A stretch of DNA of 7,083 nt, from contig JAZQUM010000077.1 in the NCBI GenBank assembly GCA_045631305.1, positions 1 to 7,083 of the forward strand. The letters run 5' to 3'. The DNA is from JAZQUM01 sp045631305 (GTDB lineage Bacteria > Bacillota > Clostridia > Oscillospirales > Oscillospiraceae). The position numbers and the translations under genes were made by a program. Below the pieces are notes generated by a model that was not told the DNA's origin, did not search any database, and worked only from the letters and a program-made list of their open reading frames with translations. Shown here piece after piece: positions 1-5,828 of the stretch. The first letter of the stretch is position 1; each line of letters begins with the position of its first letter.

Positions 1-704
1 AGGTCTTGTCTTCCTAAGCCCGCTTGGCCTCCGACTTGGCTTTCAAGGCCAAGCTTGGCAGCCGCCTGTTCTGCGCCCTTTTTACTGCGACCGGTACCGG
101 TACCGATCACCTCACCGTTGAGCCGAACTTCCACCACAAAAGTCTTGTTGTGGTCAGGCCCCTGCTCATCCACAAGGTGATAGGTCAGAACCTGATCTGC
201 TTTGCGCTGCACCCATTCCTGCAGAGCCGTTTTATAGTCTCTGCGCTTCTTTTCCACCACCTGCTCATTGGCTCGGTGGAGTAACACACGGTGAATAAGT
301 GCCGATACAGCTTCCATACCGCCATCGAGATACACCGCTGCAAAAACAGCTTCCGTTGCATCTGCCAGAATAGAGGGACGGGTTCTGCCGCCACCGGCTT
401 CTTCGCCGCGGCCCAGTTTCAAGTAATCACCCAATTCCAGTTTCAGCGCCACCTCATGGAGACTCTGCTCACATACCAACGCTGCGCGGATACGGGTCAA
501 CTCACCTTCAGGTAAATCGGGATGGGTCTCATAAAGATATTCAGCGGTAATAAAACCCAGCACGGAGTCACCCAAAAATTCCAGACGCTCATTGCTACGG
601 GCACCCTCACTGCGATGTTCGTTGGCATAGGAACTGTGATTGAGTGCTTCTTCCAGATATGCTTTTTTACGGAATGTATAACCCAGTTTTTCTTCCAGCG
701 TCAT
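1..704 (-). CDS. rnc: Ribonuclease III, 3' end cut by the window edge
   Basis: This is the double-strand-specific endoribonuclease that matures rRNA precursors and cleaves structured mRNAs. 234 codons are visible from the ATG at 704 with no stop before the edge; the family is usually about 225-240 residues, so little is missing. The N-terminal endonuclease domain carries the signature NERLEFLGDSVLG (residues 38-50). The expected metal-binding and catalytic acids can be placed at E39, E42, D46, E66, D115 and E118. A C-terminal dsRNA-binding domain starts near residue 156, with GPDHNKTFVVEV at 182-193 and the GTGRSKKGAEQAAAK segment at 203-217. The start is fixed by AAGGAGG nine bases upstream (714-720). 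The gene lies 68 bp after acpP, behind a terminator-like hairpin. The last visible residues, about 221-234, are glycine- and glutamine-rich and do not look like the family. This makes the true C-terminus uncertain; the identity is not in doubt. Confidence 0.96.
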   Translation of the reverse strand, partial: MTLEEKLGYTFRKKAYLEEALNHSSYANEHRSEGARSNERLEFLGDSVLGFITAEYLYETHPDLPEGELTRIRAALVCEQSLHEVALKLELGDYLKLGRGEEAGGGRTRPSILADATEAVFAAVYLDGGMEAVSALIHRVLLHRANEQVVEKKRRDYKTALQEWVQRKADQVLTYHLVDEQGPDHNKTFVVEVRLNGEVIGTGTGRSKKGAEQAAAKLGLESQVGGQAGLGRQD

Positions 705-713
705 TTTGTGTGA

Positions 714-720
714 CCTCCTT
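714..720 (-). promoter_or_regulatory. Ribosome binding site of rnc
   Basis: AAGGAGG read on the minus strand is a full Shine-Dalgarno match, nine bases from the ATG at 704. It decides the rnc start, and implies efficient translation of whatever transcript passes the upstream hairpin. Confidence 0.85.
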
Positions 721-735
721 TTCTCTCAGTTTCGA

Positions 736-767
736 ACAAAAGCAAACCCCGCTTGCGGCGGGGTTGC
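736..767 (-). terminator. Probable intrinsic terminator or attenuator between acpP and rnc
   Basis: On the minus strand AACCCCGC (765-758) and GCGGGGTT (752-745) form a perfect 8-bp stem around a five-base loop. Two further G-C pairs can form beyond a single bulged base at 744. The stem is followed by a TTTTGTT tract (742-736 region). It begins only about five bases after the acpP stop. The interrupted U-tract suggests incomplete termination, which would fit high acpP and lower rnc expression. The other strand has only a poor T-tract after the stem, so the structure most likely acts on minus-strand transcripts. It could instead serve as a 3' stabilising hairpin left after processing. Confidence 0.75.
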
Positions 768-772
768 AGATT

Positions 773-1021
773 TTATGCATTGAGCTTGCTTACAAGGAAA
801 TTAACAGTATCACCAACGGTCTTCAGACCGGAAACTTCGTCTTCACCGATTTCTTCCAGGCCGAATTCATCTTCCATAGACATGCTCAGTTCTACCAGGT
901 CAACAGAGTCAGCACCAAGGGTATCTTCATAAGAAGTAGCCATGGTAACTTCGCTTTCGGAAATGCCGAACTGGTGTGCGATCAAAGACTTCAAAGTTGC
1001 AAAAATTTCTTCATGAGTCAT
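773..1021 (-). CDS. acpP: Acyl carrier protein
   Basis: This 82-residue acidic protein carries growing acyl chains in type II fatty acid synthesis in the cytoplasm. The phosphopantetheine attachment motif is LGADSVDLVEL, with the modified serine at S39. It is followed by the typical recognition-helix sequence SMSMEDEFGLEE, rich in acidic residues. The length is normal for the family (about 75-85). The start is fixed by AAAGGAG ending nine bases before the ATG. The gene has its own near-consensus promoter in the 100-bp gap behind plsX and a terminator-like hairpin after its stop, so it can be expressed as a short independent message as well as from upstream. The neighbours fit lipid synthesis, since PlsX uses acyl-ACP as substrate. 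No fab genes separate it from plsX, unlike many relatives. Housekeeping acpP is more likely than a polyketide carrier protein, given the conserved neighbours. Confidence 0.96.
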   Translation of the reverse strand: MTHEEIFATLKSLIAHQFGISESEVTMATSYEDTLGADSVDLVELSMSMEDEFGLEEIGEDEVSGLKTVGDTVNFLVSKLNA

Positions 1022-1030
1022 ATAAATATT

Positions 1031-1037
1031 CTCCTTT
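1031..1037 (-). promoter_or_regulatory. Ribosome binding site of acpP
   Basis: AAAAGGAG on the minus strand sits nine bases upstream of the acpP ATG. The bases between and around it are A/T-rich, so the site should be open in the transcript. Confidence 0.8.
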
Positions 1038-1061
1038 TTGAAGACATGGTTTCTTCCCTAC

Positions 1062-1075
1062 CGCCATAACTGGCG
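1062..1075 (-). other. Small hairpin in the acpP leader
   Basis: CGCCA and TGGCG form a perfect 5-bp stem around a four-base loop, within the roughly 60-base leader predicted from the acpP promoter. It starts only a few bases after the expected transcription start, so it could protect the 5' end of the message. It has no T-tract and is too small to be called a riboswitch. The function is inferred. Confidence 0.4.
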
Positions 1076-1086
1076 TTTCCTCAAGA

Positions 1087-1115
1087 ATAATACGATATCT
1101 CTACCCTTGTGTCAA
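1087..1115 (-). promoter_or_regulatory. Strong sigma-A type promoter of acpP
   Basis: On the minus strand a perfect -35 box TTGACA (1115-1110) is separated by exactly 17 bases from TATTAT (1092-1087), which differs from the consensus -10 box at one position. Transcription would start near 1080, giving a leader of about 60 bases before acpP. The promoter lies in the only long intergenic gap of the window, just after the plsX stop. It would uncouple acpP and rnc from the upstream operon, in keeping with the high demand for acyl carrier protein. Confidence 0.85.
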
Positions 1116-1127
1116 TAGGTATTAGTC
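1111..1127. promoter_or_regulatory. Possible FapR-like operator over the acpP -35 box
   Basis: The plus strand reads GTCAATAGGTATTAGTC. The arms AATA and TATT are a perfect dyad around GG, and the minus strand reads CTAATACCTATTG. This resembles the TTAGTACCTA-type core that I recall for FapR, the malonyl-CoA-responsive repressor of lipid genes in Bacillota. It overlaps the -35 box and the plsX stop codon, a sensible place for a repressor. The dyad is short and the match partial, and no fapR gene is visible here, so this remains a hypothesis. Confidence 0.3.
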
Positions 1128-2144
1128 TTTTTCCACCTTCATGAATTCCACGTTTTTTTCGATTTCAGCAATAATATTGCTCTCAGCAAAAAGCATCGCC
1201 TGACGAATCGCACTGCGGAATGCTTTAGCCGTGGAAGAACCGTGGGCCTTGATCACAGGTTTGGAAATGCCCAAAAGTGCCGTGCCGCCAACTTCGTTGA
1301 TATCCACCTTAGCCTTAAAGGCTTTGATGTCGCTTTTCACGCTGAGGGCGCCCAGCTTAATAAGAAGGTTCTTGGTAAACATGCTCTTGAGGGTCTTTGC
1401 AAAGTAAGAGCCCATACCTTCCAGAGTTTTAAGCATAATATTGCCGGTAAAACCGTCGGTCACAATGACATCGGCGCCGCCGAGGATTGCTTCCTTGCCT
1501 TCGACATTGCCGATAAAGTTCAGTCTGCCGGCTTCGCCTGCTTCCTTCAGTTTCACATAAGTTTCCCGCTGCAGTTCACAGCCCTTGGTTTCTTCTGCAC
1601 CGATATTCAAAAGGCCCACCCGGGGATTTTCAATGCCCAGCGCTTCCTTGGCATAGAAGCTGCCAAGATAAGCAAACTGCAGAAGGTATTCCACCGTGCA
1701 TTCGGTATTGGCACCGCAGTCACAAAGAACAGCGCGACCCGCAGCAGTAGGGATCAAAGGTGCAAAAGCAACGCGGCGAATACCGCGCACACGCTTGACC
1801 AGCAGCGTTGCAGCAGAGAGAAGTGCTCCCGTGCTGCCTGCGGAAACGAACGCATCACCCTTGCCCTCTTTGAGCAAATTAAGGCCAACCGTCATAGAGG
1901 AATCTTTCTTTACACGGAAAGCATTGGCAGGATCATCTGTCATTTCAATTACTTCCGTAGCATTGGCAATCTCCACTCCGTTGGGGAGTTCCTTAAGTCC
2001 ACACTCATCCATAGCCCGCAGCACATCTTCTGTGCGGCCTACAAAAAGAATATCCAGACCAAATTCCTCACGCGCCATCAGCGCGCCTTTTACGATCTCC
2101 AGCGGCGCGTGATCGCCACCCATTGCATCTACGATAATTTTCAT
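1122..2144 (-). CDS. plsX: Phosphate acyltransferase PlsX
   Basis: PlsX converts acyl-ACP and phosphate to acyl-phosphate, the donor used by PlsY to start phosphatidic acid synthesis; it acts peripherally at the membrane. The 340 residues match the usual family length. Family motifs are visible: VDAMGGDHAP at residues 5-14, SAGSTGALL at 101-109, LLNIGAEETKG at 178-188, GNVEGKE at 212-218, VTDGFTGNIMLKTLEG at 228-243, and KAHGSSTAKA at 299-308. The ATG gives MKIIVDAMGGDH, the normal N-terminus. The ribosome site is only moderate (GAAAGG at 2155-2160 or AGG closer in). It follows trmFO after 18 bp, probably on the same transcript, and precedes acpP by 100 bp. Pairing with acpP is logical because acyl-ACP is its substrate. 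In many Bacillota fapR sits before plsX; here trmFO takes that place. Confidence 0.97.
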   Translation of the reverse strand: MKIIVDAMGGDHAPLEIVKGALMAREEFGLDILFVGRTEDVLRAMDECGLKELPNGVEIANATEVIEMTDDPANAFRVKKDSSMTVGLNLLKEGKGDAFVSAGSTGALLSAATLLVKRVRGIRRVAFAPLIPTAAGRAVLCDCGANTECTVEYLLQFAYLGSFYAKEALGIENPRVGLLNIGAEETKGCELQRETYVKLKEAGEAGRLNFIGNVEGKEAILGGADVIVTDGFTGNIMLKTLEGMGSYFAKTLKSMFTKNLLIKLGALSVKSDIKAFKAKVDINEVGGTALLGISKPVIKAHGSSTAKAFRSAIRQAMLFAESNIIAEIEKNVEFMKVEKD

Positions 2145-2162
2145 TCCGTGCCTGCCTTTCTT

Positions 2163-3482
2163 TTATTTCGCCAGCACTTCGTCCTTCATCTCATCGATGA
2201 TCTCCAAAGAGCGTTTGGAAAGCTCTGCGTTTTTATTGCGCTTGCCTTTCACGCGGTAACCAAGCTGGGGGATGATACCGAAATTGATGTTCATGGGCTG
2301 GAAACTGCCCACAGAGGTATTACTGATGTAAAGCCCCAGCGCACCAATGGCGGTTTCCTGGGGGAAATTCAGAGGTTCTTTGCCCTGCAGTCTGCGGGCA
2401 AGTTCCACACCTGCCAAAAAGCCGGATGCCGCAGACTCCACATAGCCTTCCACACCGGTCATCTGACCTGCAAAAACGATGCGCTCATCTTTGCGCAAAC
2501 GGTAATAGCGGTCCAAATGACGGGGAGAATCCAGGAATGTGTTGCGGTGCATCACACCGTAGCGCAGGAACTCCGCATTTTTCAGTGCAGGAATCATAGA
2601 AAAGACTCTCTTCTGTTCGGGGAAACGCAGATGCGTCTGGAAGCCCACCAGATTATACACTGTACCCTCAGCATTGTCTTTTCTCAGCTGTACCACAGCA
2701 TAGGGTTCCTTCCCCGTCTTGGGATCAGGCAAACCGCGGGGCTTCAAAGGCCCATAGCAAAGGGTCTCTTCACCGCGGCGAGCCATAACTTCCACAGGCA
2801 TGCAGCCTTCAAACACATGCTTATCTTCAAAGCCGTGAACTTCTGCTTCTTTCGCCTGGGTCAGTTCCTGCCAAAATGCGCGGTACTCTTCTTCGCTCAT
2901 GGGGCAGTTGATATAGTCCGGGGTACCCTTACCGTAACGGGATGCAAAATAGGCAGATTCCATATCCACGCTTTCAAAGCTTACCAGAGGCGCTGCCGCA
3001 TCATAAAAATGCAGCGCGGAATCATCGCCCAAAAGATTGGCAATGGTGTCTGCCAGCGCATCGGAAGTAAGGGGACCGGAAGCAATTACCACATTCCCTT
3101 CGGGAATTTCCGTGATCTCTTCTTCCACCACGGTAATATTTTCGTGGTTTCGCACCTTTTCCGTTACCAATGCGGCAAAACCATGGCGGTCCACCGCCAG
3201 CGCACCGCCTGCTTCCACACGGGTAGCATCAGCGCAGGAAAGAATCAGCGAACCCATGCGGCGCATTTCTTCTTTCAGAAGGCCAACCGCATTTTCCAGC
3301 TGATCGCTGCGCAGAGAGTTGGAGCAGCAAAGTTCGGCAAACTGCGCCGAAGAATGGGCGGGAGTCATTTTCTTGGGCTTCATCTCGCAAAGCGTTACCG
3401 AAACGCCCCGCTCAGCCAGCTGCCAGGCCGCTTCGCAACCTGCAAGACCGGCACCGATCACAGTTACTTTTTCTTTCAACAT
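2163..3482 (-). CDS. trmFO: Methylenetetrahydrofolate-tRNA-(uracil-5-)-methyltransferase TrmFO
   Basis: This FAD and folate-dependent enzyme makes 5-methyluridine at position 54 of the tRNA T-loop, using methylene-THF and not SAM as the carbon donor. At 439 residues it has the normal length. The N-terminal Rossmann FAD motif is VIGAGLAGCEAAW (residues 8-20). LCCSNSLRS includes C53, and FEGCMPVEVMARRG includes C227; these correspond to the two functional cysteines described for the Bacillus subtilis enzyme (C53, C226). GQMTGVEGYVESAASG at 339-354 and FQPMNINFGII at 394-404 are the C-terminal FAD-binding and family signatures. Its ATG shares one base with the topA TAA, so translation is probably coupled. 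It lies downstream of dprA and topA, the common Bacillota order. In many relatives xerC and the hslVU-codY genes follow; here plsX does. Confidence 0.97.
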   Translation of the reverse strand: MLKEKVTVIGAGLAGCEAAWQLAERGVSVTLCEMKPKKMTPAHSSAQFAELCCSNSLRSDQLENAVGLLKEEMRRMGSLILSCADATRVEAGGALAVDRHGFAALVTEKVRNHENITVVEEEITEIPEGNVVIASGPLTSDALADTIANLLGDDSALHFYDAAAPLVSFESVDMESAYFASRYGKGTPDYINCPMSEEEYRAFWQELTQAKEAEVHGFEDKHVFEGCMPVEVMARRGEETLCYGPLKPRGLPDPKTGKEPYAVVQLRKDNAEGTVYNLVGFQTHLRFPEQKRVFSMIPALKNAEFLRYGVMHRNTFLDSPRHLDRYYRLRKDERIVFAGQMTGVEGYVESAASGFLAGVELARRLQGKEPLNFPQETAIGALGLYISNTSVGSFQPMNINFGIIPQLGYRVKGKRNKNAELSKRSLEIIDEMKDEVLAK

Positions 3483-3490
3483 TAATCCTC
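3482..3490 (-). promoter_or_regulatory. topA stop / trmFO start overlap with ribosome site
   Basis: The minus strand reads GAGGATTAATG: the topA stop TAA (3484-3482) and the trmFO ATG (3482-3480) share one A. GAGG (3490-3487) lies four bases from the ATG inside the end of topA. The closeness suggests that ribosomes finishing topA restart on trmFO. Confidence 0.75.
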
Positions 3491-5791
3491 TTTTTTCGCG
3501 GTTTTCTTTACCGTCTTCTTAGCGGCAGTTTTTTTAGCCGCAGGTTTTTTCGCAGCTACCTTCTTTGCCGCAGGCTTCTTTTCCGCAGTTTTCTTGGCTG
3601 CAGACTTCTTTTCTTCTACGTCTTCTCCATCTTCTGCCTTCTTCTTGGGATAGCCGCGCTTTTCCTCAGGCAGGAAATTGCTGCAGGAGGCATTGATGCA
3701 GAAGGGGCGCTTGAAGCCCTTGCCGGACTTCTTGAACATGGTATCGCCGCAAACGGGACAATTATCCTTCACAGGAACATCCCATGTCATAAAATCGCAT
3801 TCAGCGCCGGTCTTGGTATTGGTATGCTCGCAGCAGTAGAAAGTGTACTGCTTATTGCTCTTTTTGCTGGTACCGGTTCGCTTCATCAGTCGACCGCCAC
3901 ATTTGGGACAGCTACCGGGCATTTCTACTACCAGAGGCATGGCGAAGCTGCAGTCGGGATAACCGGGGCATGCCAGGAAGGGACCAAAGCGGCCGTATTT
4001 CACAACAAGGTTCTTGCCGCACTGGGGGCAAAGCTCTTCAGACACTTCATCGGGCACCTTGATATACTTGCCTTCCAGTGCCGTTTCCGCATCCTTCAGG
4101 TTTTCGGCGAACTGGGCATAGAACTCACGGAGCACGCCCTTCCATTCCACATTGCCTTCTTCCACAGAGTCCAGCTTTTCTTCCATGTTAGCTGTGAACT
4201 TCAAGTCGGCAATATCAGTAAAGCGTTCCTTCATCAGTTCCGTTACCACGCGGCCAAGATTGGTAATGCGAAGGTACTTGCCTTCCTTCACCACATACTG
4301 GCGGGAAAGAATGGTGGTCACAGTGGGCGCATAGGTGGAGGGACGGCCAATGCCGTTTTCTTCCATAGCGCGGATCAAAGTAGCGTCGGTATAACGGGCA
4401 GGAGGCTGCGTGAAATGCTGCTCAGGAACAAAATCCTTCAACTGAACTTCCTCGCCTTCCTTCAAATCAGGCAGACGAATCAGCTTTTCTTCCTTTTCCT
4501 CATCATGGCCTTCTTCATAAACTGCTGTATAGCCATTAAACTTTACATCACTTGCACTTGCTCGGAAATCATATCCATTGGCAGAGATTTCTACGTTAAC
4601 GCTGTCATAAATCACATTTGCCATCTGGCTTGCCAGGAAGCGGCTCCAGATCAAGCGATAAAGACGGTACTGCTCAGCCGTAAGATCGGCACGCACCATC
4701 TCAGGGGTCAAATTCACATTGCTGGGACGGATAGCTTCGTGGGCATCCTGTGCACCTGCCTTGGTCTTGAACTGGCGGGCAGTTGCAGGATAATACTCCT
4801 TACCGTAGCGGCCCAGAATAAAGGTCTTTGCAGCAGCAACAGCTTCATCGGAAATGCGAAGGCTGTCGGTACGCATGTAGGTAATAAGACCCACAGTACC
4901 TTCGCCGGTAATATCCACACCTTCATACAGCTGCTGCGCAATGGCCATGGTGCGGCGCGGGGTCATATTCAGCTTGCGGGAAGCCTCCTGCTGCATGGTG
5001 GACGTGGTAAAAGGAGGCGAAGGATTGCGCTGCTTATCGCTGCGCTTGATAGACTTTACGGTAAAGACTTCGTTCTTCACCGCTTCCATCACTTCATTCA
5101 CCGCAACTTCGGAAGGAAGCTCCTTCTTCTTGCCACCGCAGCCGTGATAACGCGCCGTAAAGCTAGGGCACTTTACATCATCCGCCTTGAAATTGGCATC
5201 CAGAGTCCAGTACTCTTCTGCCTTGAATTCTTCGATCTCGCGCTCACGGTCATCTACCATACGGGTGGCAACCGACTGCACACGGCCTGCAGAAAGGCCC
5301 TTGCGGATCTTCTTCCACAGAAGAGGAGAAAGCTGATAGCCTACAATACGGTCCAGAATACGGCGAGCCTGCTGGGCGTCTACCAGATTCTGATCGATGC
5401 TACGGGGCTGAGCGATGCTCTCCTGCACTACCTTCTTGGTAATTTCGTTGAAGGTAACGCGGCGGGTCTTTTCATCGGGCAGATCCAAAAGCTTCTTCAA
5501 ATGCCAGGAAATAGATTCACCTTCGCGGTCAGGGTCGGTTGCGAGATAAACCATGGTACTGGCTTTTGCAGACTTCTTCAGCTCGCCAATGAGCTCTTCC
5601 TTGCCCTTGATAGGCTGATAGCTGGGTTCAAAATCGTTTTCAATATCCACGCCGATCACGCTCTTGGGCAGATCGCGCAGATGACCCATGGAAGCCTTCA
5701 CTTCAAATTCGCTTCCCAAATATTTTCCGATGGTTTTCGCCTTAGCGGGCGACTCCACGATAACCAGATTTTTTTCTGCCTTTTTGGCCAT
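3482..5791 (-). CDS. topA: DNA topoisomerase I (type IA)
   Basis: This enzyme relaxes negative supercoils by single-strand cleavage through a 5'-phosphotyrosine link. The protein has 769 residues from the ATG at 5791. That start is chosen over an in-frame ATG at 5854 because GGAGG lies six bases upstream and the product then begins MAKKAEKNLVIVESPAKAKT. The Toprim domain holds VIVESPAKAKTI (residues 10-21, E13) and TDPDREGE (85-92). The active-site segment is GLITYMRTDS, catalytic Y305, followed by AQDAHEAIRPSN (347-358). Three C-terminal zinc-ribbon modules show cysteines at 588/591/608/614, 628/631/653-654/665 and 678/681/698/703. The last roughly 55 residues are an alanine/lysine-rich repeat tail (AAKK units), probably disordered and DNA-binding. 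It sits between dprA and trmFO, as in many Bacillota. Confidence 0.98.
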   Translation of the reverse strand: MAKKAEKNLVIVESPAKAKTIGKYLGSEFEVKASMGHLRDLPKSVIGVDIENDFEPSYQPIKGKEELIGELKKSAKASTMVYLATDPDREGESISWHLKKLLDLPDEKTRRVTFNEITKKVVQESIAQPRSIDQNLVDAQQARRILDRIVGYQLSPLLWKKIRKGLSAGRVQSVATRMVDDREREIEEFKAEEYWTLDANFKADDVKCPSFTARYHGCGGKKKELPSEVAVNEVMEAVKNEVFTVKSIKRSDKQRNPSPPFTTSTMQQEASRKLNMTPRRTMAIAQQLYEGVDITGEGTVGLITYMRTDSLRISDEAVAAAKTFILGRYGKEYYPATARQFKTKAGAQDAHEAIRPSNVNLTPEMVRADLTAEQYRLYRLIWSRFLASQMANVIYDSVNVEISANGYDFRASASDVKFNGYTAVYEEGHDEEKEEKLIRLPDLKEGEEVQLKDFVPEQHFTQPPARYTDATLIRAMEENGIGRPSTYAPTVTTILSRQYVVKEGKYLRITNLGRVVTELMKERFTDIADLKFTANMEEKLDSVEEGNVEWKGVLREFYAQFAENLKDAETALEGKYIKVPDEVSEELCPQCGKNLVVKYGRFGPFLACPGYPDCSFAMPLVVEMPGSCPKCGGRLMKRTGTSKKSNKQYTFYCCEHTNTKTGAECDFMTWDVPVKDNCPVCGDTMFKKSGKGFKRPFCINASCSNFLPEEKRGYPKKKAEDGEDVEEKKSAAKKTAEKKPAAKKVAAKKPAAKKTAAKKTVKKTAKKED
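3485..3600 (-). repeat. AAKK-type coding repeats in the topA tail
   Basis: Codons for the final part of TopA form imperfect repeats of KKPAAKK, KKVAAKK and KKTAAKK type, ending KKTVKKTAKKED. At the DNA level this is a tandem, irregular run of lysine and alanine codons. Codon usage varies between the units, so the protein sequence and not the DNA appears to be kept. Such histone-H1-like tails are known on some bacterial topoisomerases and are taken to help DNA binding. Confidence 0.75.
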
Positions 5792-5797
5792 TGGAAA

Positions 5798-5802
5798 CCT
5801 CC
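5798..5802 (-). promoter_or_regulatory. Ribosome binding site of topA
   Basis: GGAGG on the minus strand lies six bases before the ATG at 5791. It decides that start against the longer in-frame option beginning at 5854, which would overlap the end of dprA. Confidence 0.85.
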
Positions 5803-5806
5803 GTGC

Positions 5807-5821
5807 TTGCGCCTTGCGCAA
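5807..5821 (-). other. Perfect hairpin between dprA and topA
   Basis: TTGCGC and GCGCAA pair perfectly (6 bp) around a three-base loop in the 37-bp gap. The structure ends four bases before the topA ribosome site. No T-tract follows, so it is not an intrinsic terminator. It may act as an mRNA processing or stability element, or mildly affect topA translation. The role is inferred. Confidence 0.4.
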
Positions 5822-5828
5822 ATAAAGT

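Noticed and set aside
88..106. ACCGGT repeated units as a possible recombination or protein-binding site
   Set aside because: They encode the conserved Gly-Thr-Gly-Thr-Gly segment of the RNase III dsRNA-binding domain and are adequately explained by coding.
1022..1121. Riboswitch or small protein gene in the plsX-acpP gap
   Set aside because: The 100 bp are filled by a promoter, a short hairpin and a ribosome site; there is no extended fold and no short frame with its own ribosome site.
1242..3485. Very long open frame on the plus strand opposite plsX and trmFO (747 codons)
   Set aside because: It lies fully antisense to two intact, well-recognised genes and its translation shows no known domain, with composition rich in H, F, Q and C typical of reverse-strand shadows. 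The frame stays open because the real genes rarely use TTA, CTA and TCA codons.
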